A program made the translations under genes and the position numbers. The notes beneath the pieces are model-generated. The model was not told where the DNA came from. It searched no databases and saw only the letters and a program-made list of their open reading frames with translations. From Ophioderma brevispina (Eukaryota > Echinodermata > Ophiuroidea > Amphilepidida > Ophiodermatidae): a stretch of 64,000 bases of DNA. The stretch covers positions 1 through 64,000 of the forward strand of contig JAMKCH010010252.1 in assembly GCA_023653785.1 (NCBI GenBank). Direction: 5' to 3'. The first letter of the stretch is position 1, and the number at the start of each line of letters is the position of its first letter. Of this stretch, positions 12,587 through 24,805 are shown one piece after another.

Positions 12587-13806
12587 GTAAGAATTACTTT
12601 TAGAGAAAGAGCGAATCAAAGTTTTTAGAGAAATAAATTATGTTGAATTCTGTTGAATTCTCAACAGTGATAATATTACAATGAATTTGCTAATTAGGAG
12701 ACAAAAATAAAAATGGAAACTGATGGGTGTATTCTTGTTACCAATAATCTCACAGCCATAGTGATGTTTTGGCCAATGTGACATCATGTTTACAGTTTGT
12801 CCCATGACGATCGTCAATACAACATAATTACCTTTGAGTACCTAAAGTATGTCTAATAGGTTTGTATGCCTTTTAATCGATGCACATTTGCAGTGATTAT
12901 ATTCAAATAAGTAACTGCTTCACAGATTAACCTCAATACAAATAACAAACTACTTCGGATTGAAAGATTTAGATTGAAAGATTTCCATATCCAAATGAAG
13001 AGGAGAACCATTGAAGTCATGCTGTTCACATAAACATTTTGAATCCAGTGGTAACCTGGCCAGTTAGAAAAATAGTCATCAAAGGTACGCATTGAAGGTC
13101 TCATTGATTTTACAAGGTTCAGCTTACAGTCTGGAACTGGAAGTTTTGTATGCTTTAAAGTGCAAATTTGTTACTCAAAAACCAGTGATGATTTTTGGCC
13201 ATTTTGCTAGAACAATACGGGGATAATCAAAATGCTGCATTTCAATAAATGGAAAATGGGCAGTATATGTGACCTGCTCCCATGAAACCACGGATAAAGT
13301 GAGAAGAAAAATTGTCATTGTAAAGATAGGTACAGATATTAATGCTGATAAAACAAGCATTTGAAGGATGTTACACATGTAAACATTGCCCTTCCTTTTG
13401 TCCATCAAAAATCCTAAGTAGTTCTATGATGTTCTTTTGTTTTATATTGACTTTATCCAATGGAAATTTCATTGTAAGATATGTACAGATATTAAATGCT
13501 GATTAAAAACAAGCTTTAGGAATGATGTATCACATGTAAACATTGCCTTCCGTTTGTCCATCAAAAAATCCATAGTAGTCTATGATGTTCTTTTGTTTTC
13601 TAGTGACTTGATCCACTTTCATGACCTCTTTCTCCTAAGTGCGTGATCTGGCAATTTTGTCGGGTTGTGTGGCGGCAGGTCACATATGTGGATAGAATAA
13701 TACATAAGGGGTCACAAACTGTTTTGAAAAAATGTTAATGTTGTTAGATTTTTGTTTCGCTGTCTTGACATTTACAAAGTATGTTGTTTTCCTGTTCTCA
13801 CTCTAG
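12587..13806. other. Intron between calf-1 exons, left duplicate
   Basis: Noncoding. Within it, about 13300-13400 and 13460-13600 repeat one another ('acatgtaaacattgcc', 'tttgtccatcaaaaa', 'tatgatgttcttttgttt'), a local ~160-bp duplication not seen in the right copy. No gene. Confidence 0.6.
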
Positions 13807-13890
13807 GCGGTAGATATGTTTCAATATTCACATTTGTGGCACAGCGTACCGCAGAGGTGGAATTTCACCATATGGTCAAGCGGTTAAATC
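13807..13890 (+). CDS. Integrin alpha exon, calf-1 (left duplicate, frame-broken)
   Basis: The acceptor ctctag and donor GTGAGT are present. The DNA is clearly the same exon as 17280-17363, but several single-base losses destroy the frame: 'ttgtgg' stands where the right copy has 'ttgattcc', and 'gcagaggtgg' where it has 'ccagaggctggg'. Read with the right copy, the exon specifies HIHIDSNSVPPEAGNFTI then MAKSN, the late calf-1 strands ending in the family's A-x-S-S-N-like element. It should enter in phase 0 and leave in phase 1. Confidence 0.75.
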
Positions 13891-14104
13891 GTGAGTAAAC
13901 TTTACTACACTATTACTTTGAGGTATATTCTATGAGCTTGGAAACTGAATTGGGCATGCCTCATCCGTTGTCCAATTAATACAAGGAACCATTCCATTTA
14001 AAATACTTGCTTCCTTCCTTCCTTTCTAATTCAGTAACAGAGGGTGTTTATTTCAAATGTATTACCCAGTGGGTTTTCCAGAATCTATACTCTCCTGTAG
14101 ATTA

Positions 14105-14550
14105 GTCCGGGTGAGTCAAAAAAACTTGACCGATGGTGTCAGCCATTTTGAATTTTAAAAAATTATAGAAAACGTATGTGATATCATCTGAAAGCCTATT
14201 TTCCATATCTTTAACTTGTCCTGCAAGTAATTCAATCGGTTAAGTATAGGCTGAGCTACGATCTTTTGAACACGTGTGTCCGGTTTTCAACCTATCCACG
14301 GATTCCCCATTTGAAGCAGGGAGCCCGACTAAGCAAATGTGATCCGTGGACAGTCAGCAAACGCCTGCTTGATTCAACGGGACTGTAACTCGGTATATAC
14401 CTAACCGATCTGTGAATGACTTTGCAGCATAAGTAAAACATAATGAACTAAGCTTTTCGATGATATCACCTATGTGACTGAGATATATGTTACTTGAAAA
14501 TTCAATGGCGGACAAATCAGGGTCAAGTTTTTTGATCACCCTGTGTAGTC
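14105..14550. mobile_element. Foldback MITE, family 3 (left duplicate)
   Basis: The left arm 'gggtgagtcaaaaaaacttg' followed by 'accgatggtgtcagccattt' is mirrored by the right arm 'caatggcggacaaatcaggg' then 'tcaagttttttgatcaccct'. The inner arms 'gatatcatctgaaag' and 'cttttcgatgatatc' also pair. The right duplicate (17583-18037) shows the ends best as TACAGGGTG and CACCCTGTA. No transposase. Confidence 0.8.
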
Positions 14551-15137
14551 GTATTAATTCCTCCCCCCCCCAAAATCCCCGTTAATGGGAGTGGCCAGAT
14601 TCACCTCACATTCACAGAATTCTCTGTGTGAAGATTCAGTGGGAGTAAGAGATAATTGACGTCAATGGCTGGATGGCCACCATTAGCTTCTCCAGAGCTG
14701 ATGCCCTTGTAGGTGGCTCTGCTTTTAGTTCTACCAGGATAACCACTACCATCTCATCAGATTTTCACTTAGAAAACCGACTTGGGTGACGGTTTATTTA
14801 GCCGCCGACAAACGGCCATGGGACGGGTAGTACTGGTTACCCGGATACCAGTAGCAGGAGTCCCTTAAGAACAACATTGATGACTATAGGAAACCTAAAA
14901 CCTGCACAGAGTGGTTGTGTATTGAATTGTGTTATCCATTTGCTATTCCAATTTCAATATTCACCGGACATCACTTTGACATGTGGCAGGTGCAGTGTGT
15001 GGTCATATGTGATATAAAAGTATGTTTACAAAATCGTTGTGAAAAATTGTTAACATTTGTACATAGTTAAGTCTTTTTTGGAATATGGTCAACGGTTTCG
15101 GGTTACATAAGATAGTTCTAAAGCACTTGAGCCCCTA
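14551..15137. other. Intronic repeat-like DNA, left duplicate
   Basis: Contains 'gccgccgacaaacggccatg' and 'ggataccagtagcagg', also found in the right duplicate near 18280-18330. It may be an older repeat but I cannot name it. Confidence 0.4.
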
Positions 15138-15144
15138 CTCAGGA

Positions 15145-15440
15145 CGCTCATTTCGTTATTGTCAATTATTAATGCTGCCATCATGAAATCGTCAAATCAA
15201 TTTCACTTCATCTGGATGGCAGCTGCTTAAGTGCACAACCCTATGAGCACGTCGATTGTAATAATCCCCATACAGCTCCCCATTTGGGTGCTTTGGTCAT
15301 GAAGGCAATGGGAGACTAAGTAATCTTGCCAAGGACACAACTAGGTAGGCCACTGCGAGCTGAATTCAAGATGAACGTCCTAATGATCACGAGTCCTGTG
15401 CCTTTTCCACTGTAACCCACACGTGCATCATATGCTCCCC
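15145..15440 (-). mobile_element. tRNA-derived SINE, right duplicate
   Basis: Same element as 11505-11785, carried along by the tandem duplication. The central motif is damaged here ('cttgccaaggacaca'). Confidence 0.6.
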
Positions 15441-16150
15441 CACCAATGCCACCAATGTTAAACAGGAACACCAGTAATGGCAGAAGAATTCTGACTGAGC
15501 TGATTAAATTGTTTAATGCTTTGATATCATTTACAGACACATCATTGATTCACTCAAAAGAGTCAAAAATTTAAAATTTTCAGACTGCATCAAAGTGAAG
15601 GACAGTCTGTAATTATAGTAAATTACCTTTTCCTACTGAACAATTGCCAGAAAGGAAGAAAACAGTAGTGTTCAAAGATACGAATCCTCCGTTCAATTAC
15701 GTGTTGTAGTAATTTTCCGTATGGACAGTAAATTGATAAGATATCCCGATTTTGTCTTATTAGGTTGCTTCTGGTCTATCATTGCAGGTATGTTAAGATA
15801 CTTTTACTTGTTACAGAATATGCAACAATCGATTTTTTGATGATATTTTTATTTCTGATTGCGCAAATCACTGATGTGCCTTTAAAACAGAAAAATATGG
15901 CAACAAATTTCACAAGAATGTCAACATTTTGTAATCTTTAGATTTAACTGCATTACCGCATAATACATTGTAACAGCCGTGCATGGAAATAGCACAAATT
16001 TCAGTTGCTTTATTTCCAGAACTAATTTACCTCCTCAAAATCTTGCAGCATATTTTTTTTTTTTGACCCACTTATATCCAACACATGCAGGTTTTACCTT
16101 TTATTCTTGGACCTTAACCTTTACACTCACCCTCTCTCTCTCCTTGATAG

Positions 16151-16220
16151 AAATGCAACATAGACAAGGATAATGCTACCCTGATTGTATTATCCTTGGC
16201 AACCCATATTCTCCGACAAG
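16151..16220 (+). CDS. Integrin alpha exon, calf-1 (right duplicate, frame-broken)
   Basis: Same exon as 12515-12586, with acceptor gatag and a GTAAGA donor, but 70 bp instead of 72. One base is lost in 'gtattatcc', which removes the second conserved cysteine codon, and one is lost in 'gacaag'. It begins KCNIDKDNATLIV and then leaves frame. If it is a true second genomic copy it is nonfunctional as written. If the duplication is an assembly artefact it is simply a poorer read of the same exon. Confidence 0.85.
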
Positions 16221-17279
16221 GTAAGAATTACTTTAGAGAAGAGCGTCAAAGGTTTTAGAGAAAAATTATGTTGAATTCTTTGAATTCCTCAACAGTGATA
16301 ATATTACAATGTTTGCTTTAGGAGACAAAATAAAATGAAACTGTATGGGTGTATTCTTTGCCTTTCCAATAATCTAACAAGCCATAGTGAATGGTTTGGC
16401 CATTGTGACATCATGTTTACAGTTGTCCCATGACGGTTGTCAATACAACATAATGACCTTTGAGTACCTAAGTCTGTCTAATAGGTTTGGATGCCTTAAT
16501 CGATGCACCTTGAGTGATTATATTCACATAAGTTAACTCTTCACAGATTAACCTCAATCACCCAATAACAAATACTTCGGATTGAAAGATTTACCATATC
16601 CAAAGAAGAGTAGAACCAATTGAAGTCCGCCTGTTCCACATAACATTTTGATCAGGTGTACCTGCCATGTAGCACATAGTCATTCAAAGTCGCATTGAAG
16701 TCTCCATTGATTTTACAGTTCATTGCTTCAGTCTGAACTGGAGTTTTGTCTGCTTTAAAGTGCAAATTTGTACTCCAATACCAGTGATATTTTTTGCAAA
16801 AAAAAAAAAAAAAGGTCTGGGGAGAGTGGGTTGAAAAGTGGGTCCTTTTTCCCTACCCCCTACTGCTCCACTCATTCTGCTGCATTTTATAATGGGAATG
16901 GGCAGTATAGGGTGACCTGCTCCCATTAAACCCGGATAAGTCGGAAAATTTCCTTTTAATAATATGTAACAAGTTAAATCTGATAAAACAAGCTTTAGAA
17001 TGATGTATCACATGTAAACATTGCCTTTCTTTTGTCCATCAACAAATCCATAGTAGTCTATGATGTTCTTTTGTTTTCTATGTGACTTTATCCAATTTCA
17101 TGACTCTTCTCCTTAAGTTGATAAAAGATGCAATTTGTTCGGGTTTTGTGGCAGCAGCACATATGTGATAATAATACATAGGGGTCACAACTGTTTTGAA
17201 AAATTGTTAATTCGTGTTAAGATTGTTTTTTGCCTGTCTTGACTTTACAAAGTATTTTGTGTTTCCTGTTCTACTCTAG
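16221..17279. other. Intron between calf-1 exons, right duplicate
   Basis: Noncoding counterpart of 12587-13806, with a poly-A expansion and inserted G-rich text at about 16797-16865 that the left copy lacks. Confidence 0.6.
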
Positions 17280-17363
17280 GGTACCGATATTTTCATATTC
17301 ACATTGATTCCAACAGCGTACCGCCAGAGGCTGGGAATTTCACCATCATGGCCAAGTCTAATC
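17280..17363 (+). CDS. Integrin alpha exon, calf-1 (right duplicate, better copy)
   Basis: Acceptor ctctag and donor GTGAGT flank 84 bp. From the base after 'gtaccgatatttt' it reads HIHIDSNSVPPEAGNFTI then MAKSN plus one base, matching the late calf-1 beta-strands of integrin alpha chains. An N-glycosylation sequon (NFT) is present. The first few codons appear one base short: the left duplicate suggests V-D-M/I-F before HIH. The last base C joins AA of the next exon, giving a continuous frame into 18776. Confidence 0.8.
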
Positions 17364-17582
17364 GTGAGTAAAACTTATACACTAGTTACTTGAGGTATAT
17401 TCTTGACGCTTGGAACTGATTGGGCATGCCTCATCCTTTTGTCAATTTAATACAAGACCATCCATTTAAAATACTTGCTTCCCTTCCTTCCTTTACTAAT
17501 TCAGTCACAGAGGGGTGTTTATTTCAAATGTAATTACGCCAGTGGGGCTTTTTCCTTGTAAATCTATACTCCCCTGTAATAC

Positions 17583-18037
17583 AGGGTGCGTCAAAAAAAA
17601 ACTTGACCCGGATTGGTTCAGCCATTTTGATTTTTAAAAAAATTAGATAAAAGTATGTGGGATATCATCTTAACCTATTTCGATTATCTTAATTTTGCTG
17701 CAAAGAGAATTTCAAGCAATCGGTTAAGTATAGGCTGATGCGACAGTCTTTTGAATCAGTCGTCCGTTTTTCACCCTATCCACGGATTCCCAGTTGAATG
17801 CACGGCGCCCGACTAAGCAAATGTGATTCCCGTGGACAGTTTCAGCAAAATCGACTGCTTGATTCAACGACTGTAACTCGTCTATACCTAACCGATGTTG
17901 AATGATCTTTGCAGCAAATTAAACATAATGGACTAAGCTTTTCAGAATGATATCACTGAGTGATAATATGTTACTTGAAAATTCAAAATGGGCAGGACAC
18001 AATCAAGTGTCAATTTTTTATTGATCACCCTGTATTA
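17583..18037. mobile_element. Foldback MITE, family 3 (right duplicate)
   Basis: TACAGGGTG at the left end and CACCCTGTA at the right are perfect 9-bp inverted ends. Inside them are 'gtcaaaaaaaaacttgac' and 'gtgtcaattttttattgatc'. Duplicate of 14105-14550. Confidence 0.8.
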
Positions 18038-18775
18038 GTATTAAACCAAAAATCCCCGGTAAGGGGAGTGTCCAGAAGTCACCTCACATGCACATCAATA
18101 CTGCTGTTGAAGATTCATTGGAGTAAGAGATAATGACGTCAATGTGCTGGATGGCCACCAGTAGGCTCCCCAGAGCTGATGCCCTTGTAGGTGGCCTCTT
18201 TTTATTTCTACCAAGGATCACCGCTACCTCCTCATCAGATTTCCGTTAGAAACCTGACTTGGGTGACGGTTAATTTAGCCGCCGACAACCCTGGCCCTGG
18301 TACGGGTAGTACTGGTTACCAGGATACCAGTAGCAGGCATGTACCCTTAAAGAAAACCTGACTTGACCTATAGGAATACCTAAACCTGCCACAGATGGTG
18401 TTTTTTTTTTTTTTTTTTATTTGAAATGTTGTTTATCCCAATTTGCTATGTCCAATTTCAATATTCCCCCGTACATCACTTTGACATGTGGCAGGTGCAG
18501 TGTGTGGTTTGGTCATATGTGATATAACCGTATGTTTTACAAAATCGTTGAAAAAATTTTTAAAATTTGTAAATATGTAAGTCTTTTTTTGAATATGAGC
18601 TCAAAAGGTTTTAGGGTTAACATAAGATATTTCTAAAGCACTTGAATACGACTTGCTGTTCCCAAGTGATTTGTTTCACTGCAAATCCTTGTAAGCAATG
18701 AATATCCAAAACAAGATAGGTGATACCATATGCAGATTGGTAAATACTACTTTGTGTATGTTTGTTACTTGACAG
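18038..18775. other. Intron, end of duplication and unique part
   Basis: Duplicated repeat-like DNA to about 18643, then unique intron leading to the acceptor 'ttgttacttgacag'. Confidence 0.5.
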
Positions 18776-18858
18776 AACCAACCGTGACTCCACGACGAAG
18801 CCAACGAGTTATGAAATTATTCACAGATGTTGAGAGCGTCACAGACATTCAAATCGTG
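18776..18858 (+). CDS. Integrin alpha exon, calf-1/calf-2 linker
   Basis: This 83-bp exon has acceptor gacag and donor GTAGGT. With the C from the previous exon it reads QPTVTPRRSQRVMKLFTD then VESVTDIQIV. Integrin alpha chains have an equivalent stretch leaving calf-1 (a short variable loop, then alternating hydrophobics, then V-S-x-P/D). It ends in phase 0. The next recognised exon starts 19 kb downstream at 37885 in phase 0, but about 25 residues expected before V-Y (the acidic E-x-D-x-V-G-P type segment) are missing. One small exon should therefore lie in between, and I did not find it. Confidence 0.8.
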
Positions 18859-19269
18859 GTAGGTGTGTCAAACTTTTGACAATTCTTTGAAAACGTAAAA
18901 TGAATAGTGGCATAATGCATATTTAATTCCAGCTTTTTGATTGGTTTATATTTGTGGTCTCATGGATGAGCGCAGACTCTGCTTCTGCAGATTGCTGGTG
19001 TGTGAGAGCATAATTAGATAACTGTTTGTTGCATCACGTTGCTAATTGTTTCTTATCTTAGCAGTTGAAGATATCTGAGATGAGAAAAATACCTCCATTG
19101 CTGTCTTCACTAATAGGCCCGTCCAAATAGAATGAGTGCTGCCTTAACCCACACTATTTGCAACAGAATCAATTCCAAAGAATTGTATTGAGAATACCGT
19201 TAAAAACACATATCAAACGTCTACTACAACAAAGGAGTGGAAACATATATTTTAAGGGGTAAAGGTTTA
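18859..19269. other. Start of a roughly 19-kb intronic interval
   Basis: Unique noncoding DNA before the left inverted-repeat arm. Nothing else seen. Confidence 0.4.
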
Positions 19270-20695
19270 TACAGGGTCAAAATATGACGGATCAAAACGG
19301 CGTATGCCAACGTGTCTTACTAGTCTTTGGCAAAGACGTCCTCGCATTTGTATCCACAACCGCGAGCGCTGCCGAAGCCGGGGAGGCCGAGCGGAGCGAG
19401 GCGTCTTTGCGCAAATTGGTATTTCCCAGTACAGGCATAATGTGTCAATCCAATTCTTCTTCATCGTAATCACCGCCCAATTTTCATCGATGACACGTTT
19501 TCAGATACTTGCCAATATAGATGGACGTCGCCCGGCAAATTACCATCTCGGATTTTTGCACGGCCTATTTAGCATACGATGTCAAGCAAAATGTTTTCCT
19601 CGTAACGCTCGCAAGTTCTTGACTGCTGCGAGTGCGAGTGAGTCCGTAGGTATGCGAGATGGCAGATGGGCTAGTTTTAGCCCAGCTCTGCATACATAAA
19701 AGTCCCCAGTAAAAGTTATTCCCACCTTCCCTTCCCTGGCATCCCTGCACAAACACACTAGAAATGTAGTAATGACTAGGGCATAGTCGTCATTTCAATC
19801 ACAATATTCGTACTGCATTGACCAGTCAAAATTGCCAACGCCAGAAATGACAAGTGATTTTACATTAATTAAAATGATGATCCTGACCCGCTATCATCAA
19901 TTCACGCAATGGGGACGTGTGGGGAACATCCCAAATTTCACAGCCAGACATGAAGTGTATTCACAATTCACAGCCAGAGAATTTTATGGGACACGCACTC
20001 TCCCTAGTCTAGACTAGAACTTACCTACCTCGGGACCCATTACCATGACAAATTGACACTGCACCTCCAACAATACTGCACAATTAAGGCTAATTTCTGC
20101 CGAACCCATGGCTGAAACGATGCAATGAAACTACGTTTTACTACAATTACAACATCGTTCCCTACAATGACTGAAATTCACATTTAAATAAATATCCACA
20201 TCAGTACACTAGCCCATTGAGCCTTACTTACATACGCTCATAGTCTCACAGTACCCGTACGTGTAGCTAGTTCGAATAATCCTACACGGGATCCTACACA
20301 CCTGGCCGTTTCACAGCATCAGAGTTTTTCGCCATTTTACATTCCCGGCTAGCGGTATCAAGGATCCTGGCTGTCATGGGTTATTCCTTTTTTTGAATCC
20401 GTTACCAAAACCCAATAAATTGATGGTTATTGATCAGTTTCAATACACTCTATTCTGGGAACTATTTTAATTAAGTTTTAAGCGAACGATGACATCATCA
20501 TTGACCAAGCAACATCGCTAATATTTTCGGCAGAAATATCCTGAAATCAATGAGTAACAAAGAAACAAGGAAAATATTTGCGAAAGGCTTTGATTACGAA
20601 CTCAGCTTTGAGCGTCCAGAGAGGGGCGGACGCGGACTCACACAAATTGAATAAATTAAAATCAAAGCCTTGATAAGTCTAGTTCATATTACATT
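19270..20695 (+). repeat. Long inverted repeat, left arm (about 1.4 kb)
   Basis: The arm is the reverse complement of 31738-33245 over its whole length. Examples are 'gtctttgcgcaaattggtat' here and 'ataccaatttgcgcaagacg' there. 'cagagctgggctaaaactag' (reverse of 19670-19690) pairs with 'cagagctgggctacaactag', and 'aaaatcaaagccttgataa' with 'ttatcaagggctttgatt'. Agreement is good but not perfect, with substitutions and indels. The outer tip contains its own small hairpin (CAAAGACGTCCTCGC against GCGAGGCGTCTTTG). It is either a repeat family member or one terminal arm of a ~14-kb element. Confidence 0.9.
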
Positions 20696-23600
20696 TCCAG
20701 GATTAAAAAAAGGTATAGTTTGCAGGTTGTAGTTCAAAGTTTGCAGTCAAAATAGTTCAAGTCACAATGGGGGTAAATTTTCAGATTAATCCGTTCGTTA
20801 TAAACATGGTGGTCAAATTGTTCGTCTAATGGTACGAACCCAAAAAAGTATACTGATGCACATCGTAATATTTGTTGCTACTTGGAAATGCAAAAGTGAC
20901 TGGGGGCTACAGGGTTCTATGGGAGGTCACTATCATAGCTCTGTAATTCTTATATAGAAAGTTCAAACAAAGAAAGATCGATTAAATTACTGATCTAGGG
21001 GACAATTAAACAGGTTAAACAGTCCGATAAAATCGGAACCATTTCATGAATTTTCCCAGGATGACCTTGACGTATCTGGAGCTATTTACTAAAACTATAA
21101 TGCGTAGATAAGGCAAAACTATACCTTTTTAAACCTTAGGAGCAGCCCAATAAATTGATAATCATTAAATCAATTCGAACAATTATAATTTTTTACACCT
21201 GTACAAACGTTTGCCCACTTATTTATAAATTGGCCACTAGGTTGATTTTTGGTCGTTTTAGACTTTTTAATAGATATTTTGGACTATTTCAGAGGTATAA
21301 TTAAACATAATGGTTCTGTTTGCCATTTTTTGGGTGGGGTCAAATCATAAATTAGTGGATATAATACCCCATTGCCATCTTACACAAAAACAATCCTATA
21401 CCACCCAACCCTCCACCAATACTAAACTTCCCATACATACAGTACAACAAGAAAATTCAAGGGCGTTACCGAGGCAGTCGATCCAGAGGGGCCAAAATTC
21501 CAAGTCGTCCGGCCCGGAAGGGGAAAAATTCCAAAAATGTCCCGCCAAAAGGGGTAAAAATTGATACGTTGTCTCAGGATTGTTCCAGTGTTGTTTGCAC
21601 TTGATAAATGTGCGCAAAGCTCGCAAATTGCCAATTTACATTAATTTTGCCCCAAATTTAGGCTGAAATTGGGGGAAAATTTAGAAGAAGAAGGATGAAA
21701 AAGCGTATTTTAGTCCATATCCGCTTTTTGATAGCCAGAGGGGTAGAGGGTGGTAACTTGGCGACCCCCAGTTCGTACGCCTATACACAAACACATACAC
21801 CGTCTCCCCATCAAACCTGCTTCACCTCACTGCTAAAAATGAGAAAAAGTGACTATAAGTATAAAAATCAGCAAAGTTAGTTTGTTCTGGTTAAAGTTTC
21901 AGCTTTGTAGTTCAACTTTTAACACTCTTGATACAATCCTACTTACGGTAGTTCCCCAGATCAGGACAGTTCTTGGAGGCGACGGTCGAGGTACGAGGAG
22001 AAACGGGCAATGGCATATGCAGACCCAAACGTGTGCCAGTTCAAAGCATACCGGACGGTATAAGTGCCAAGGATAGAGTTTATAAACAAGGATGACGCAT
22101 AAAAAATAAGTTAGCTGATAAACTATTATAAGCTTCATTTGAAATGATTATCCTCTGTGGTAGAATAATCCAAGCATCCGCAGAGTGAGAGTGTGAATGT
22201 CAAATGTAGTTATCCCATGTGCTATTTCTTCAGTAATGTTAAATAAAATCTATACTGCTAACGACACCATTTGTTGGTTTAAATTGCTGGAGGAAATAGA
22301 ATGCCTTCCAGTGTTCCTGATATTAATCAGTTAGAATTTTTCACAAATCGGAATCTCGCCAATGCAACAAATAGTGCTCAGCAGACAAATGTGACGTCAG
22401 TTACCCACACAATACAGTTGAGTAAAAAAACCCTACATTCAGAATAAAAAATTAATTTTAAAATAGTAAGAATAGTTTTGCTCAAATGTTTGCTTTGTTA
22501 TAAAGAGGGAAACAGACTTTCAGAAAAGTTATTTGTGTAATTTGCGGCTTGTGAGGGGAGGAAGGAATTATGCCTATTTTACTGAGAGACTTAAAAATTA
22601 AGTTTGGACGATTTGACCCAAACAAAAGATGCACGCCTCCCTTCTAAAGTAGCCATGGTCTTCAGCAGTGATATGAGTAAAAACATTTAACACCATATTG
22701 TGTAACAATGGGTGGGATTAGAATCATTGAAGGATTATAAAAATAATATCCAGAGATAACCAGAAAATGCCGAGCAGTCCCAAAAAATTCAGTTTCCTAA
22801 AGAAGAAAGTCAAAATAGCTGGTGTAAGACCATAGTTAACTTCGGTTCAGCAAGATTTCGTGGTTTTAACCTACAAGGAAACTTGGGAGCTAAAGTGAAA
22901 CCATAGAAGGTTTTGTATTCCGCTTGAAAAACAAAGTGCGATATTGAAGTTCAAGTTTTTAATTCCAATTTATTTACAGAAAACTTCAACTTTAGTTCTT
23001 CTTGCAATTTATGAACACTGAGTATACTGTATTTGTGCAAAATAATTACCTGAGAGATGTAAAACAAAAATCTCTGAGCAGTTCATTATGTTCATGAACT
23101 GAGACATTGATATGGAGTGATTTTCAATAACTGACTCTTTATGGTTGAACAATGGTATTATATTTTGTTGAAGATATTTTTTCTTATAATTATGTTACAC
23201 GATAGATCATTTTATTCAAACTGATATGCTTTTTATCGAGAAGAAATCGATACGACCTGAAATTGCATGTGTGAATTGTGTTTGCTAATATGGAATACGT
23301 CTGTGTCAGTCTCTCCGCATTGTATGGCTAAAATCGGCCAAACGGAATTTTTAGGTCTCTCCGCAAAATTGCCATAGTTTCTGAACCCAAAGGCCGAAAG
23401 ACACCGAATAAAATTCTTCTGATAGCCTGTTTATCCCTGTAAACAACCAAAGCAAAGATTCAAGCAAAAATAACGTTTAACCTTTGAAGAAAAATTCTTT
23501 CCTCAATGTAGGGTTTTTATTGACTCACACTGTATATGGCAATGAGACTAACAATGTTTACATAAAATTTCTGTTGTGAAATTGATCGTTCGCAAAGGTG

Positions 23601-24805
23601 AACTATCGCCCAAATTGCAGTGCAAAGTACCTTTTCTTGTGAAGTTAATCTTACAGAAATGTAGAAGAATATCCAACGAACAAAAACAAACGAGGCACTG
23701 ATGTTAAAATTCATGGCAAAAGGTGGACTATTCAATTGTAACCATGCCCTAATTGTCGCCTACCCAGACGATTTACCGCCATCTTAAAGTTTACAGTATT
23801 ACTGCGCACGCATAACCAGGTTTTAAAAAGAAATAAAATATATGGGGCGTGCAGGCCTTGAAATATCCTAAGTTACGCCCTCAATTTAAATTTGCAGGCA
23901 CGTACATGTTGAAATATTTGCATAGACTGGTGATTTACAAACCTTATCTTATTGTTGGCTTACGAAGTAAGTCTATATGAGAGTGCTGGGTGATAGATTA
24001 ATATGCTCATCAAACTTAATTTCCAATTACTACACAGTATGAAAACAAAACAGTGATATGGAGGAGTCAAGCAAAAGGTCTATAGGGCCCAAAACACTCA
24101 CCCCTCTTGGAATACATTAACACGCAAGAAACAGGGCATAACTTTCAAGAAACGCACAGAAAGTGTTACACTTGTAACACTTGTAACACACTTCTTGTTA
24201 GACTAATCAATACTCTTGGTTCACTGTAGTTGTCTGGTGACTCTTTGCATGCATTGTTAGTAGGGTCTCTACCAAGAAACAGGGAACCATTTTTGGACAT
24301 CAAGGTCAGGTAACTGTCAAGTGTAAGTGATATACACACATGTGCTTATGTGTAAGCCTGGATATTTATGTTTTGGCATAGAGGGCATTGAAGGGCATAT
24401 TATTTGTCACACATGGAGTATGTTACCTCTTAAATGTAGAAAGTTTTCTTTTATGGACCAACTAAAAAATTGATTTAGTTTGTGCATTTGAATGCAAATT
24501 CATGCAGTGTTTCGCTCCCCCGAGGAGTCTGTTTGTTATTGTTTTCCCACCATATCTCCCCAGTTGTCTAAGTCCATGTGCCCCTTGTACCATGTGTACT
24601 TTACACACATTCCCAGTTGCCTCATGAAGATAGTGCGGAGTTTGCAAGTCGCATTCAACCACTGCACGTTCAGGCATATAGTTCAAAAGAGCACTATAAT
24701 AACATTAGCCATGTTCACTGACGTCACAAAAAAACTCCAACGGTTTTTGAAACTCCATAGGTGAAAATTAAATCCATTACATTTGTATTTTGTTTCATTC
24801 CAAAG
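20696..24805. other. Intronic DNA inside the inverted-repeat pair
   Basis: No exon or clear mobile element recognised. The open frames at 21310-21634 overlap on both strands and have no family resemblance. No polymerase, integrase or transposase motif is visible in any listed frame. Confidence 0.4.

Larger units (their letters stand above)
11497..15137. repeat. Tandem duplication, left copy (about 3.6 kb)
   Basis: The stretch starting 'ggacgctcatggcgt' is repeated in the same orientation from about 15138 ('ggacgctcatttcgt'). Homology continues through a SINE, two integrin exons, introns, a MITE and the final 'tctaaagcacttga'. The copies differ by substitutions and many short indels, scattered equally in exons and introns. 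The absence of exon conservation argues for technical noise or a very recent event. It may be an unmerged haplotype, a misjoined long read or a genuine segmental duplication. Confidence 0.95.
15138..18643. repeat. Tandem duplication, right copy (about 3.5 kb)
   Basis: Direct repeat of 11497-15137, shortened by many small deletions. It also contains homopolymer expansions absent from the left copy, such as an A tract near 16797-16814 and a T tract near 18402-18418. Beyond about 18643 the sequence becomes unique and runs into the next integrin exon. Confidence 0.95.
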
